Shown: in pieces, positions 1-10,100 of the stretch
Layout of the letters: each line of letters opens with the position of its first letter
Numbering within the stretch: position 1 is the stretch's first letter
DNA from: Eutreptiella sp. 'Long Island Sound 2002'
Lineage: Eukaryota; Euglenozoa; Euglenophyceae; Eutreptiales; Eutreptiaceae
Direction of reading: 5' to 3'
Length of the DNA: 64,000 bases
NCBI GenBank assembly: GCA_964036045.1
Contig: OZ038383.1
Coordinates: 113,123,241-113,187,240 of the forward strand
Position numbers and translations under genes: made by a program
Notes under the pieces: model-generated
Told to the model about the DNA's origin: nothing
The model's database searches: none
The model's input: only the letters and a program-made list of their open reading frames with translations

Positions 1-304
1 AATTTTTCAGGATGTCGAAATCGGATTTTCGACTTCGACATCCCCGCACTTGATTTGACCTCTTTCGAGTGGACCTACGTGCTTCCCTATGCACGAATCA
101 ACTTTCCTTTTATCTTGCCCTCCATTTGACTCAGAGATATGGGCAAAATAAAGTTGATTCGTGAGGCCACTTGTAAGGGTCATATCTCGTGCCGCTTGCG
201 AGGAATGACAATAAGAAAACGTGGGATGTATTCACAATACTCCCGACGTAATTTAGGAAGCTTTATATGCCTTGTGTTTCCACACGTGCGCGCTAGTGTA
301 ATGG

Positions 305-352
305 ATCATGGCCAAGAGGGTAGAGTTTGCGTTATAACTCTTTGGCCATGAT
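305..352. promoter_or_regulatory. Inverted repeat (hairpin) in 5' LTR
   Basis: ATCATGGCCAAGAG at 305-318 faces its complement, with one bulged T, at 338-352, leaving a loop of about 19 bases. The same hairpin is kept in the right LTR at 14517-14564. Function unknown; it could act in the RNA or bind a protein as DNA. Confidence 0.5.
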
Positions 353-404
353 ATTGCGTGCGTTTAGATAACTTTCGAGTGTAGCGCGCAAGTGTTGGTG
401 TTGC

Positions 405-429
405 ATAGGAACTCTCCTTGAGTTCCTAT
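405..429. promoter_or_regulatory. Perfect 10-bp stem, 5-base loop in 5' LTR
   Basis: ATAGGAACTC at 405-414 is followed by TCCTT and then by its exact complement GAGTTCCTAT at 420-429. The right LTR keeps the same structure at 14617-14641. It is a short strong stem whose role I cannot assign. Confidence 0.5.
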
Positions 430-844
430 GAGCGATTGACACAAAGTTATGCCCTTGGAGGGGCATGACATATCGTGGTGGGAGCTACCTTTTTGGGCAA
501 TATGGAGTATGTGCCTTGTGTTGTGTTGCGTGCCCATTTGGCGGGTCTATCGCGCCAAGCCAAACCCGCCAATGGACCTCATATTGTGCAAGCCCCTTCT
601 CCATACTCCCTACGGTCAATTGCAAGCCTAACCTTCGTGAAGGGAAGCTTGTGTGGTGATCCCGAAGCGATGCGTTGGGAGCAAGGTGTGTATTTTGCAA
701 TTTTCCATATTTTCATGTGCCCACTTGGGAAGTAGCGCTCGTAACCTTTCAAGGCGCCCCAAGTGGAGCACATATGTGGGATCGAAGGTCATTAGTGTCA
801 AGTCATTGTGTTTGGAAGGATTAGTTGATTGTACGATCCAAGCC

Positions 845-865
845 AAAGATATTATAATATAATTG
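845..865 (+). promoter_or_regulatory. AT-rich TATA-like stretch in LTR
   Basis: An isolated ATATTATAATATA run lies in otherwise mixed sequence and is preserved in the right LTR near 15057-15075. It is the best TATA-like candidate for the LTR promoter, but no start site can be read from sequence. Confidence 0.25.
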
Positions 866-2557
866 TGCACCTTTCAATGCACTTTTGTGTGTCTTTGTGC
901 CAATTTTGCCGTTTTTGGCTCGTCATGATGTCAAGTGGCGACCGTATATCTCAAAGTTGCGCTCAATTGACATCATGACTCAAGTATGTTATGAGGGTAC
1001 ATACATCGGTCCCCAACATATCTTGGACCCGGCGAATAACTCCTCTTGAGATTGGCATACCGTGGCCGCCATGTTGGCCATTTGGGACTATCCCAAATCA
1101 TGGGCTCACTTGGCGACCCTGCCATTCCCAATACCGGAGGAGTTGGGCGACGCCCAAAAGATATGTTGGACATATATGACTTGATACCAATCCTAAGCCA
1201 CACTCCGGTCCAAGTCGGGCATGTGCCTCATTTGCCCCAACCATGAGTGTGCGCATTTTAGGCCATTTTGAGCAATTTTCCACTTTTGCTGCCCGCCGTG
1301 CACTATGTTCTAACCCTCGTGCACGCCGGACGCATGGACCAATGGACCATATATGACATGGGTGTTATGGGTAATGGTCCCCATGGTCCACACACCACGT
1401 GGGCGAAGCGGAGCCACCTTCGTTAAGGCGCTAGCCCAAAGTGAGTGTGGGCAATTTTGCCATTTTGGCATTTGTGGACCCAATTGGCATCGTCACCACG
1501 CCTAGTAGCATGGAGATCTTTGAGCGCCAAGGGCATGGGAGTCTTCGTTCGACTCCCGGTGAATCGCGTATGTAATGGCGGATCCGATCTCCAAGCCGGC
1601 GTGGAAATATACCATTGGGAGCACACCGAATTTTGGGTCATTTCAAGCAGCCAAAATGACCCAATTTTGGGACCCCAATTTCCCCCTTCCGTGTGGTCAA
1701 TTGGCGGCCCCATTTCTCTAAGCCCATAATGAGCCCGGACCCAAATCCAAGTTGTACACTCAGATATAAGTCCTAGGTCCTGCCTCCTACCCTGTGAGCC
1801 ATTGGCCTTACCTTGGCCGGGCGAGCCACGCGTGGGAATGACGCCGATTTTGGTAATTTGGGCATCATGACCCCACTTGACTCATCCGTGTTGCCCTGAT
1901 GCCGGGACCTCAGAGGGAATCAGGTTGGGTGAGGACTCCAGGAAGTTCGTACTCGAAGGGCATAGGGTCAGTTGCCTCGTCCCCACCTCTGGCGGGTCCA
2001 GACCAGGGGTCAATTTTGGAGTTTTTCAAGCTAATTTCAGTTTGCGCTGAATCAGCCCATTTTCAGCTACCAACTCCTGAGGGATAATGGCGGGGCCATA
2101 TCTCTGGCTCAGAGTGGAGTTGGGACCTGCTGTTGAGGGAGCATGGGTAGCCATCGTCGGTTGGCCTTGGAGTTGCTTGGTTCCCAGGAACTCGCCTGTG
2201 GCTGGGCGGGACACCTTCCTTATGGGCAGGGTTTCAGGGTCCGGACTGAGCAGGGCATGGGTTGTGTTTGAGCCCCCGCCCCCACCAGCCACTGAGAGGG
2301 TCGGACCTGTGATTGGGATACGAGTTGGGACTGAGTGTCTATGGTCCTGTGATGCCCTTACCCCAGTCCAGTCTTAACCCCATGTGTACATATCCTGATG
2401 TGTTGTTGTACATACTTTTGTTCCCTCTCTGCAGGGTGGCAAGGATTCTGAAACGCTTTGTCACATGACATGAGCGCATTGATGCCCCTGTGAGCGTAGT
2501 GCTTTGCCTGCCTGCTCACTTGCGCGTGTCCCGCAGCGTCCCGTGGCTGGCCCCCCA

Positions 2558-3008
2558 CGGGAACGCGTCAAAAGCGTTTCACCGCCGCGGGGTTACCTAA
2601 CCCTCGCGTGCCACTGGGGGCCACCAACCCCGAGCAGCGCGGCGCAGCTCGCAGCTCGCAGCGCAGCGCAGCGTCTCGCAGCGCAGCGCAGCGGCTCGCA
2701 GCGCCACTCAGCGACAGCGCCGAGTTCGTCACAGAGCCCGCAGCGCCGTCCAGAGCATCGCCCTGACCGCGCAGCAACCGTGAAAGAGGTGCACAGACCA
2801 GGACTTCTGCATCAGCCCCATCGGCCGACCCGGAGTCCCATCGGCCGACCAGCAAGGCCGCGTCAACCACCTCCACAACCACCGGCTGACCAGCACCAGC
2901 CGCACATCCAGCCCAGTGCTGCAGCACCCGCCTCAACAACCACCACCAGTTCGTTGAGTTGAACGAGTGCATACCAAGGACCTCAAGACCAACTACGCCC
3001 CCGCTGCC
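2558..3008 (+). other. Untranslated leader of the retroelement
   Basis: The bases after the 5' LTR should hold the tRNA primer-binding site, but I cannot match CGGGAACGCG to a tRNA 3' end with confidence. From 2635 to about 2715 the leader is a low-complexity run of GCAGC-type repeats. A frame on the plus strand is open here (2504-2962), but its Ser/Ala/Gln-rich content follows from the repeat and I do not call it a gene. Confidence 0.5.
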
Positions 3009-4583
3009 ATGCTGAATTGGCAGGAAGCGGGCAGGACGTGGCCGCGGCCCCACCCCCACGCAGCACGCCTGCTGCGTGGGTTGGTTTGGGACCAGCACTA
3101 CCGCCACAGCCACCCCCAGTGCGAAGGCGGCATGCCCAGGAGCTTCGAGCTCCGCACGGACATCGCCCCCGACCGCCTGCAGGCCGTGGAGGACTGGCTG
3201 CGGGCTGAAGGGTACGAGTACCGCCACCAGCAGAGGCGCTGGAGGACGTGGACCCGGCCGGACAGGCCCGGCGAAGGCCTGCGTCCCGACGGGATTGAGG
3301 AGGACGGGGAGCCCAACGTGTACCCGTCGGGCGCCTCGATCAACGTCTTCTTGTGGGACGTGATCGAGAAGAACTTCCCGGAACCGGGGAGCGAGCGCAG
3401 GCTGCAGGGCAGCAGCAGCGCGTCTCCGGGGAAGGAGAAGCGGTCCGCCGGGGACAAGAAGAGGGACCGGAGGTGGCGGGAGTACCAGGAGTCCCTGGCC
3501 GCCGAAGCCGCCCAAGGCGCCAAGGGCGGAACCCCAGCCCCCAGTCCCCAACGGGCCAATGGTGGTCACCACCCCGGCTCCACCACCCTTGGCGACTACA
3601 TCCAAGTCGCCAAGCAGACCCAGGCCAAGCCCCGTCCGCTGCTCCTGAGGGCCCGGCAGGCCCAAGCAGGCCCCAGCAGCGACGTGGAGTCGGCCCACCG
3701 CGGGAGGATGCCGGCCGACCAGGCCAGCTCCAGCAGCAGCGTCGCTCCCGAAAGGGACGTGGCGCGCGCCTGTGAGCGCGCCTGTGGGGTGCCCTGCAAC
3801 CGTGGGGTTGCCTGGCAACGGGCCAGGCAGTACAGCGCTGCCATGGAGGGCGCCGCCGGCATCGCCCAGGAGGAGGCTGCGGAGTGGGCGCATGGCATGA
3901 CCATCCACGCCCAGACCGTGGCGGCCATTGCGGCCGGACTCACGGCCGTAGCCGCCCATGGGGCAGCGACTGCCCAGGTCAACGGTGAGTTGGCGGCAGC
4001 CGACGAGGAAGCCCGCCTGACGCAGGAGGCCATTGCCTGCAAGGAGGCCGAGGTGAAGGCGCTGGAAGAGGCGCTTGCCCAAGAGAGGGCAAAGAAGGAG
4101 GCGGAGGAAAGGGCCCACGCCGAAGCGACGGCTAAGGCCCAGGAGGACGCCGCCAAGAAGGAAGCCATCGAGGCCGCGCGACGGAAGGTCGCTGAGGAGA
4201 AGGCCAAGACTGAGGCGGAGCTGGCAGCGTTGGAAGCGCAGAAGGCTCGGCTGCAGCAGGCCCGGGAAGCCGAGGCAGCTCGTGCTCGGGAGGAAGCCGA
4301 AGCGCGAGCTGCTGCAGCCACCGCCGCCGCAATGGAGGAGGCAGAGGCCAAACTCCGCCGCAAGACTCCCCCGGGAGCATCACGAGTGGAGACCCTTCGA
4401 AAGCTTTTCGAAGGGGACGCCTCCTCCAGGATGGCGCTGGATGAGGCCGACACGGGCAGCAGTGGGAGCAGTGGCACCACCGCCCGGTCGACGGAGGAAG
4501 GGCAAGGGGAAGACCCCCGAGAGGCCGCGGAGGCCAGCGGGTGGGCACCCCCACGACAGCGACCCCTTCTTCACCGCCAGTGA
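3009..4583 (+). CDS. N-terminal Gag-like ORF with long coiled coil
   Basis: This is the first ORF of the retroelement. The open frame begins at a GTG at 2967; the first ATG is at 3009 and I use that. The N-terminal third is Arg/Trp/Pro-rich without a family I recognise. From about 3985 to 4365 the protein is an almost unbroken Ala/Glu/Lys/Gln/Arg helix, a typical coiled coil. The C-terminal part is Ser/Thr/Gly-rich. It ends at 4583, but coding-like sequence continues in the next frame from about 4560, so the true product was probably longer and fused to Gag. Its place before the capsid-like region suggests a structural or RNA-binding extension of Gag; that role is inferred from position and helix content only. 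Confidence 0.6.
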   Translation: MLNWQEAGRTWPRPHPHAARLLRGLVWDQHYRHSHPQCEGGMPRSFELRTDIAPDRLQAVEDWLRAEGYEYRHQQRRWRTWTRPDRPGEGLRPDGIEEDGEPNVYPSGASINVFLWDVIEKNFPEPGSERRLQGSSSASPGKEKRSAGDKKRDRRWREYQESLAAEAAQGAKGGTPAPSPQRANGGHHPGSTTLGDYIQVAKQTQAKPRPLLLRARQAQAGPSSDVESAHRGRMPADQASSSSSVAPERDVARACERACGVPCNRGVAWQRARQYSAAMEGAAGIAQEEAAEWAHGMTIHAQTVAAIAAGLTAVAAHGAATAQVNGELAAADEEARLTQEAIACKEAEVKALEEALAQERAKKEAEERAHAEATAKAQEDAAKKEAIEAARRKVAEEKAKTEAELAALEAQKARLQQAREAEAARAREEAEARAAAATAAAMEEAEAKLRRKTPPGASRVETLRKLFEGDASSRMALDEADTGSSGSSGTTARSTEEGQGEDPREAAEASGWAPPRQRPLLHRQ

Positions 4584-5080
4584 CGGGGATGAACGAGGCC
4601 GTCGACATCGCCAAGTGGTGGCTTGGACGGGCGGAGGCGGAGGAGACGTCCCCATGGAACCGGAAGGTGAGGATGAGGATCTCCCTCCTCCCTACCGGAG
4701 CTCGGAGTCCTCCGAGGCCGAGACGCCCAGGTGGGGCGACATGGGCGGGGATGACGACATGGACTTCGGCATCACGAGGAAGCGCCCATCCTCGGACCCA
4801 CCGAGGCGACCCGGCGGAGACCCACCGGGACCCCCTGGCGGAGGACCATCAGGACCCCCTGGAGGACGCCCACCGAGTGGACCCCCTGGAGGCGGACCAC
4901 CGGGCGGGGGAGGACCCCCTGGACCGGGCGGACCCGGCAGAAGGCCCTCCTGGAGGACCCCCTGGGGACCCCGACGACCCACCAGGGAACGGCGACCCGG
5001 ATACCACCTGGCGGTGGATTGTCTACCTCCGCAGGAGGGTCTTTTGACTCGAGTGCGAGGTAGACACGGGCAAGGTCGAG
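4560..5080 (+). pseudogene. Gag linker with Pro/Gly repeats, split between frames
   Basis: Protein-like sequence continues after ORF1 in the +1 frame: an acidic stretch with PPPY near 4688, then a collagen-like PPGG repeat from about 4795 to 4960 built on a 9-12-base DNA repeat. From about 4960 the better frame is the one used by Gag, interrupted by a TGA at 5045. ORF1, this linker and Gag therefore lie in three successive frames, which fits two indels in a once continuous reading frame. The GC-rich repeat is prone to slippage, and sequencing error is an alternative. PPPY is a known late-domain type motif in retroviral Gags, but one short motif in a Pro-rich tract is weak evidence. Confidence 0.45.
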
Positions 5081-6850
5081 ATGGCTCGCATCTCCGGGGT
5101 CGCCACGCGCGCGCAGAAGGAGCTGGACATCGCCAGGGCCGAGACCAAGTCGCTGACCAACGTCGTCAGCGGCCTGCAGGAGAGGCTCGATGCGCTGGAA
5201 GCCCGTGGTAGCGTCGGCAGCGACCACCCACCCCTGGAGTGTGGCTCGTCGGACGACGGCTGGGGACCCGGACCAGGTCCAGGCAGACCCCACGCCCCCG
5301 GCGGAGGCCCCAGGAGTCGCCCCAGCGCCAGTGCCCCCTCTCTCACCGCCCCCTCTCACCACAGCGCGGGCCGCCGCAACAAGCGCGTGCCGCCCGGCAG
5401 TGGCAGTGAGGAATGGCGTGATGAGTGGCTCAGCGCGGAGTACCGCAACCGCCGTGCTCCATCGCGGACACCGGTACGCCCCCGGCGCCCCGCACCACCA
5501 CCTGGACCACCAGCTGGCCCGGTGCCAATCTCAATGGCTGGAGGACGTTATGGTGGACTCAGGGATGAGGTTCCCAGAGGAGACGTCGAGTGGGATGTCG
5601 GCGAAGGCGAGGACCTGGACCTGGACCTGGAGGAGTTCGACATCAGCCCGCCGCGTGGTGTACGACGGGAGGCCGCTGAACTCAGCCGCCGGCGCCGTGA
5701 TGAAGATGCGTACATGGAAAGAGTACGGCGTGAACATTTTGGTTCAGCGTACGTGGAGGAACCGCGGCGTAGCCACAGGGATTCCATGGAGGAGATGGAC
5801 GTGGCTGCCGTGGGAGTCCGTGGGCGAGGCCGATGGGAACCTCGGTCGACCTCGCGGCCGGCGTTCATGGTCTCTAAGGCCGCGGACGCCGCCGTGTGGG
5901 AAGACTTGAAGGACATCAAGCCCCCCATGTACGACGGCAACCCCCTCAACCTCGACCGCTTCTTGGAGAAGCTGGACGATTGGGGGCTGACCGTCACTGA
6001 AGACCTGCCTCCCGCGGATGCGGAGAGATACGTCTTCAAACGGTTCAGGTACCGCCTGCCGGAAAAGCTCGGCGAGCTATACTTCGTGGCGACCAAGGAG
6101 GGGAGAATCAAGACCCTCAAAGAAGCCAAGAAGTGGCTCAACGAGCAGGAGCGGGTGGACGCTCCGCAGGTGGCTGCCAAGCGCTGGAAGTCCATCAAGC
6201 TTGAGCATGATGGACGGGAGATCCGCCTACGAGATTGGCGGGACTTCCGAGGGAAGTACACCCTCTTCCGCCGCAACGTGGAGGATTGGAACGAGGGTGA
6301 CGAGCAGGCTTGCCTGCTCTCCATGCTGCTGGAAGCATGGATCAAGAGTGTCACCAAGGAGGAATCCAAGCGGGCCAAGTCCAACCACACGGTCAAGATG
6401 GTGCTCCCCAAAGAGTATCACTCGAACGTGGTGGCTTGGGCGAAGAAGAACGTGGCCCGGGATGTCAAACGGCACTCCCTGCGGAACGCTCTTCTCATCA
6501 CCGTCTCGGGCGATCGCGAGAAGACCGCGATGTGGCGCCTTGACGAGTGTGAGTTGAGCGGCCAGACCATCCGTCTGCAGCCCATCCCGGCGCGGATGAG
6601 CTGCGACGAGATCCTGGAGTGGGTTGGCGAGGAAGTACTCAAAGAGTACCGAAACCTCCACCACACCCGCGGGTTGAGGCCCGGCGACCGCGACGTCAAC
6701 TATGTTGGCGAGGGACCTGGCGGGGAAGCCGCCATGGATCCAGCGGGAGCCGGCGGCGATGAGACTCTCGTCGACGATGACGACGACGATGAGCCCGCCG
6801 AGGTGGCCGTTTGTGCCTTCGTGGCCAACAACCTGAGCGCGGGGAGCTAA
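5081..6850 (+). CDS. gag: Gag, capsid-like region
   Basis: The ORF starts at an ATG at 5081, although the frame is open a little further upstream to the TGA at 5045. Residues 1-45 form a short coiled coil, followed by a Pro/Arg-rich section to about residue 180 and an acidic patch near 190. The capsid-like part begins at about 5890 with the PPMYDGNP-type start and FLEKLDDW helix typical of Ty3/gypsy Gag, and continues as helical sequence to about 6590. The end is acidic, with a run of seven Asp, before a TAA at 6848-6850. The same frame goes straight on into the zinc knuckle, so this TAA is probably a mutation or a read-through stop and not the natural end of Gag. Confidence 0.8.
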   Translation: MARISGVATRAQKELDIARAETKSLTNVVSGLQERLDALEARGSVGSDHPPLECGSSDDGWGPGPGPGRPHAPGGGPRSRPSASAPSLTAPSHHSAGRRNKRVPPGSGSEEWRDEWLSAEYRNRRAPSRTPVRPRRPAPPPGPPAGPVPISMAGGRYGGLRDEVPRGDVEWDVGEGEDLDLDLEEFDISPPRGVRREAAELSRRRRDEDAYMERVRREHFGSAYVEEPRRSHRDSMEEMDVAAVGVRGRGRWEPRSTSRPAFMVSKAADAAVWEDLKDIKPPMYDGNPLNLDRFLEKLDDWGLTVTEDLPPADAERYVFKRFRYRLPEKLGELYFVATKEGRIKTLKEAKKWLNEQERVDAPQVAAKRWKSIKLEHDGREIRLRDWRDFRGKYTLFRRNVEDWNEGDEQACLLSMLLEAWIKSVTKEESKRAKSNHTVKMVLPKEYHSNVVAWAKKNVARDVKRHSLRNALLITVSGDREKTAMWRLDECELSGQTIRLQPIPARMSCDEILEWVGEEVLKEYRNLHHTRGLRPGDRDVNYVGEGPGGEAAMDPAGAGGDETLVDDDDDDEPAEVAVCAFVANNLSAGS

Positions 6851-7351
6851 CCGGGAAACTGGAAGCCCCTGCAGCAGGGTTGGAGGAAGAAGGAGAAGAG
6901 GGACCCTCGCCGCATAGGCGACCCTCCGCTGTCCTTTCAGGAGTTCATACGAGCTCACCCGCAGGGCTGTTTCGTGTGTTATGCGAGGAAGAAAGGCTTC
7001 AACCATGACCACCGAACATGCCCCGTCCACAAGGCCGACACGGAGGCTTACAAGAAGGCGCACGGGTCGAAGAAGCGTGCGCCCGCGGGTATCCGGGAAG
7101 CCAAAATGGAGGTCGACAAGGACGAGCTGGCCAAGCTGATGTCGTCGGTGGGGACCGAGTTGGCCAAGGAGATCCAGGAGATCAAGAGGAACTGGGTCCC
7201 CAGGTCGGACAACAAGAACAAGGAGAACAACCAGAATGACCAGAACAAGGACAAGGACAAGAACAAGGGTAAGAAAGGGGGAAGGAAGAAGGGCATCAAC
7301 GAGGTTGATGCGGAGGAGAACACCCCTTCTTCCACAACCGACGCCCCCTAG
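6851..7351 (+). CDS. gag: Gag, nucleocapsid zinc-knuckle region
   Basis: This is the continuation of Gag in the same frame after the TAA at 6848. A zinc knuckle lies at 6968-7021 with Cys, Cys, His, Cys spaced CX2CX8HX4C; the usual retroviral knuckle is CX2CX4HX4C, so the middle spacer is four residues longer. It is followed by a Lys-rich, Asn/Asp/Lys-repetitive tail (about 7200-7290) suited to RNA binding. Gag ends at the TAG at 7349-7351, after which the Pol frame is the same. In related elements a single stop at this point can be read through to set the Gag to Pol ratio; whether that happens here is unknown. Confidence 0.7.
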   Translation, partial: PGNWKPLQQGWRKKEKRDPRRIGDPPLSFQEFIRAHPQGCFVCYARKKGFNHDHRTCPVHKADTEAYKKAHGSKKRAPAGIREAKMEVDKDELAKLMSSVGTELAKEIQEIKRNWVPRSDNKNKENNQNDQNKDKDKNKGKKGGRKKGINEVDAEENTPSSTTDAP

Positions 7352-8200
7352 CGGAGCCCCTGCAGCCAAGGGCCCCAGCTAGGGCGGTCGCAGGATGGTG
7401 ACGTGGGTAGCGCCGAACCATCCCAGTCGGGAGTCGATAAGCACAAGGGGACTGCCGCGGGCGGAAGGCCCGGTCCGGCGCCCAGTCGCGGAGGCGGGGT
7501 GAGGGCAAGTGAAGGCACGAACCCTTGCACCCGTCCGTCCTTCGCGACCAAGAATGTGTTTGATGTACTACATGATCTATCCGAGAGTATCGGAGGATCA
7601 CCCGGACCGCAGCTGGATGCTGCAGATGGGCAGCCTGAGCCCATTGTCCACGACCTGCACCAGTCGCTTGTGGAGCTTCTGGAACGGCCGGAGATCCTGA
7701 GTTTGCACGCCGTGCGCCGTGTCGGTCGCGAGCGGCAGTTGCATCTTAAGGTCCGTGCCCTATGCGGGGAAGTGGAAAAGGTTTTCGACGTGTTGGTCGA
7801 CACGGGAGCTCAATTCAGCTTGGTCAAGGCTGGCCTACTTCCACCAGAGTGTCTGACCGACAGTCGGAAGCCTGTCAGGCTGAAGGTGGCGAACGGCCAG
7901 TACATGGTGGGAGGCACGAAGGAAGCGGCCATCGGGCTGCAGTTCGTGAACCATCGTGAGCTGAGCCGCCCAGACCTCGGCAAGGAAATCCTCCTGCACG
8001 GTCGCTTCTACGAGGCCGAGATGGACTGGGACATGATCGTTGGGTACGACTTCATGATGGAGACGGACTCCGGCGTCCTCCCGGCCCAGGCCTCCATGAC
8101 CCTGTACCAGGACGACCAGCTCTCGTGGCTTTCGTCACCTGAGCACCATGTGGAATGCCAATGGATCCACCCCGAACGCAATCAGCTCGAAGTGGCCGCG
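7352..8200 (+). CDS. pol: Pol: aspartic protease region
   Basis: Pol continues in the Gag frame with no ATG at its start (the first start-like codon is a GTG at 7403), so it is presumably made as a Gag-Pol fusion or by read-through of the TAG at 7349. The protease active site is the DTGA signature, with the Asp at 7799-7801, embedded in hydrophobic strand residues as in retropepsins. A second conserved region of the fold lies near 8025-8060, with IVGYDF-like residues. The protease would cut Gag-Pol into mature proteins. A Pro/Gly-rich stretch precedes it. Confidence 0.85.
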
Positions 8201-8249
8201 CTGGACACTGAGCCCACTGGGCCAGCAAACCAGGAGTACGGCGTAAGGC

Positions 8250-8600
8250 CGGAAGTGGCGAACCGAGTGGTCGCGGATCTGGGAGCGTCAGATCTGGCCC
8301 TGGATGCGTTCTCTTCAGGAACCTCCGCCCATCTGCGGGTGTGTGAGAAGTACTGGAGCGCCCAGGACTCCGCGTGGAAGAAGCACTGGGGTCCGCATCA
8401 GGGACTGATGTGGATCCATTGCCCCCGTTGGGACATTCCAAGAGCGATAGCGAAGATTCGCAAGGACCGCTCCAAGGCAGTGCTGGTTGTTCCTATGGGA
8501 TGCACCGAGGAGGAAAGTACCCGACATTGGGTAGCCTCATTGACCAACATGACCTTAAACAAGGTCGTCCTAGCGGCTGGAGAGAGTGTCTATCAGGACG
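8250..8600 (+). CDS. Pol: insert resembling the methyltransferase-like domain of DIRS elements
   Basis: Between protease and reverse transcriptase lies a segment that ordinary Ty3/gypsy Pol lacks. It shows LALDAFSSG, then a Trp-rich stretch (KYWS, KKHWG), then MWIHCPRWDIPRAIAKI, then a hydrophobic strand KAVLVVPMG and a Trp about ten residues on. This order (DAF, S; W; W-x-x-P-x-x-x-I; VVP) is what I know from the Dam-methylase-like region carried by DIRS-type elements and some algal retroelements, where the catalytic residues are degenerate. I see no intact DPPY-type methylase motif. It is in frame with the rest of Pol. The assignment rests on motif order only. Confidence 0.45.
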
Positions 8601-9119
8601 CTAAGGGACAGCCCATGCCACCCCAGAGATGGCCAACGGAATTCCACTATGTGGATGGGGGCCTTGATCAGGCCGACACCACGGACTTCGTGTGTGTCAA
8701 CCGTATCATAGCAGAGCCTTGGAGGCAATGCTTTGCGGTTCCCCCTGTTGACATCGAAGAATCAGATTCCGAAGACCCCCTCACTGAAGAGGAGTGGGAT
8801 CTGGTTCAGGGGTATATGGATCAGCCCTTTCACGACTGGGGAAACCAGCGTGAGGGCAAAGGCCAGGACAAAGCCTGGTGGGAAGTGGACTCAATCGTCT
8901 CTGGTTCTTATGACGGGAATACCTTCGTACAGAGGGTGCTGAATCACATGTCCAGCCAAGACGAGCCGCCTGGCGGTAACCCACCCACCTACGGCGATCT
9001 GTTCCGAGGCAAGACCAGAGATGGCCCTTTGGGCCACCTGGGAAGACCACCTGAGCCGAAACCGAGCGGGGTCGCTACCCCTCAAGTAAGCTCCGTGGTT
9101 CAAGTGCCCGGAAAAGCCA

Positions 9120-10100
9120 AGGCGGAGTCAGATGACTGCCCCAAGATCCAGGCTTTGAGGGCCAGGCTGAAGCGGAAGTATGGTGATACTTTCTTCAGCG
9201 GTAAGCCTGTGTTTCCCCCACCGGTGCGTGGACCGTATGGCGAGGCCAGGATACGACTGAAGCAGGACCCCCGTGTGTATCGACACCGGGAGTTTGCCCT
9301 GAGGGGCGAGAGGAAAGAGGCCATGGAGAAGATCCTCCGTGACTTCATCCAGAGAGGCCGGCTTGAGCCGTGCCACTCCGACCGGGCCTCTCCCTGCTTC
9401 GTCGTCCCCAAGAAGGTTGCCGGTGAGTGGCGGCTCATGGTCGACTACCGCGGCCTGAACGCCCAAACGCAGCACGACAGCTATACGCTGCCCCTCATTG
9501 AAGATATGCTGCAAAAACAACACCGGCGGAGGATCTTCACGGTGATTGACCTGAAACATGGTTATCATCAGATGCCTCTCGCCGAGGAGTCCCGTGCCTG
9601 CACAGCCATGAGCACCCCACTTGGACCTCTCCAGTGGAAGGTGATGCCTATGGGCGTTACCAACGGCAATGCGGCTTTTCAGCGGATGCTGGAGAACCTG
9701 CTTGAGCCGGTGCGCGACTGTGCGGACCCCTTCGTGGACGACGTGATCATCGCGTCCGGGGACCCCAGCATGAGCTACGAGGAGCTCCTGGAGGCACACG
9801 AGAGGGACGTCACTCGAGTGCTGGACCTTCTGGTTCGGCACAAACTCACGGGCAGCAGTGACAAGGCCACCATTGCGGTAAGCGAGGTGGTCTTCGCTGG
9901 CCACGTGGTCGGGAACGGGCAGCGAAAGCCCATACCTGGCAAGGTGGCTGCGATTGAGCACTGGGAAAAGCCCAAAACGGTCTCTGAGCTACGGGCGTAT
10001 CTGGGGTTCTGCAATTACTACTCGGGGTATATCAAGATGTATGCCGAGTATGCAGCCCCCATGACGACCATGCTCAAGGGCAACCGAGAGGAGACCAAGA
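9120..10100 (+). CDS. pol: Pol: reverse transcriptase
   Basis: The RT core shows the expected blocks in order: CFVVPKK and WRLMVDYRGLN (about 9396-9460), FTVIDLKHGYHQMPL (about 9535-9580) with the first catalytic Asp, FQRMLENLL near 9680, and the active-site box FVDD at 9731-9742. The usual Ty3/gypsy box is Y-x-DD, so Phe replaces Tyr, a substitution seen in functional retroelement RTs. The thumb and connection follow, with GHVVG and LRAYLGFCNYYSGYI near 10010. It copies element RNA into DNA in cytoplasmic particles. No stop or frameshift occurs within this segment. Confidence 0.95.

Larger units (their letters stand above)
1..2557 (+). repeat. 5' LTR (partial, left end outside window)
   Basis: This stretch matches 14213-16766 almost base for base, with scattered substitutions and one 3-base indel near 475. 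The match stops after the run of C ending in CA at 2557: the following bases are GC-rich leader here but an AAGGGAGCT repeat after the right copy. No protein-coding region is supported; all open frames are under 100 codons. By comparison with the right LTR, about 390 bases are missing beyond the window edge. Confidence 0.9.

Noticed and set aside
2504-2962. Small ORF in the retroelement leader
   Set aside because: Its Ala/Ser/Gln and Pro/His-rich content comes from the GCAGC repeat and GC bias; no recognisable motif.
3596-4480. Long minus-strand open frames opposite ORF1 (also 2568-4118)
   Set aside because: They are GC-rich shadows of the plus-strand coiled-coil ORF, with Ala/Ser-rich low-complexity products and no domain.
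6227-7369. Minus-strand open frame of 380 codons opposite Gag
   Set aside because: Antisense shadow of Gag; composition and lack of motifs do not support a gene.
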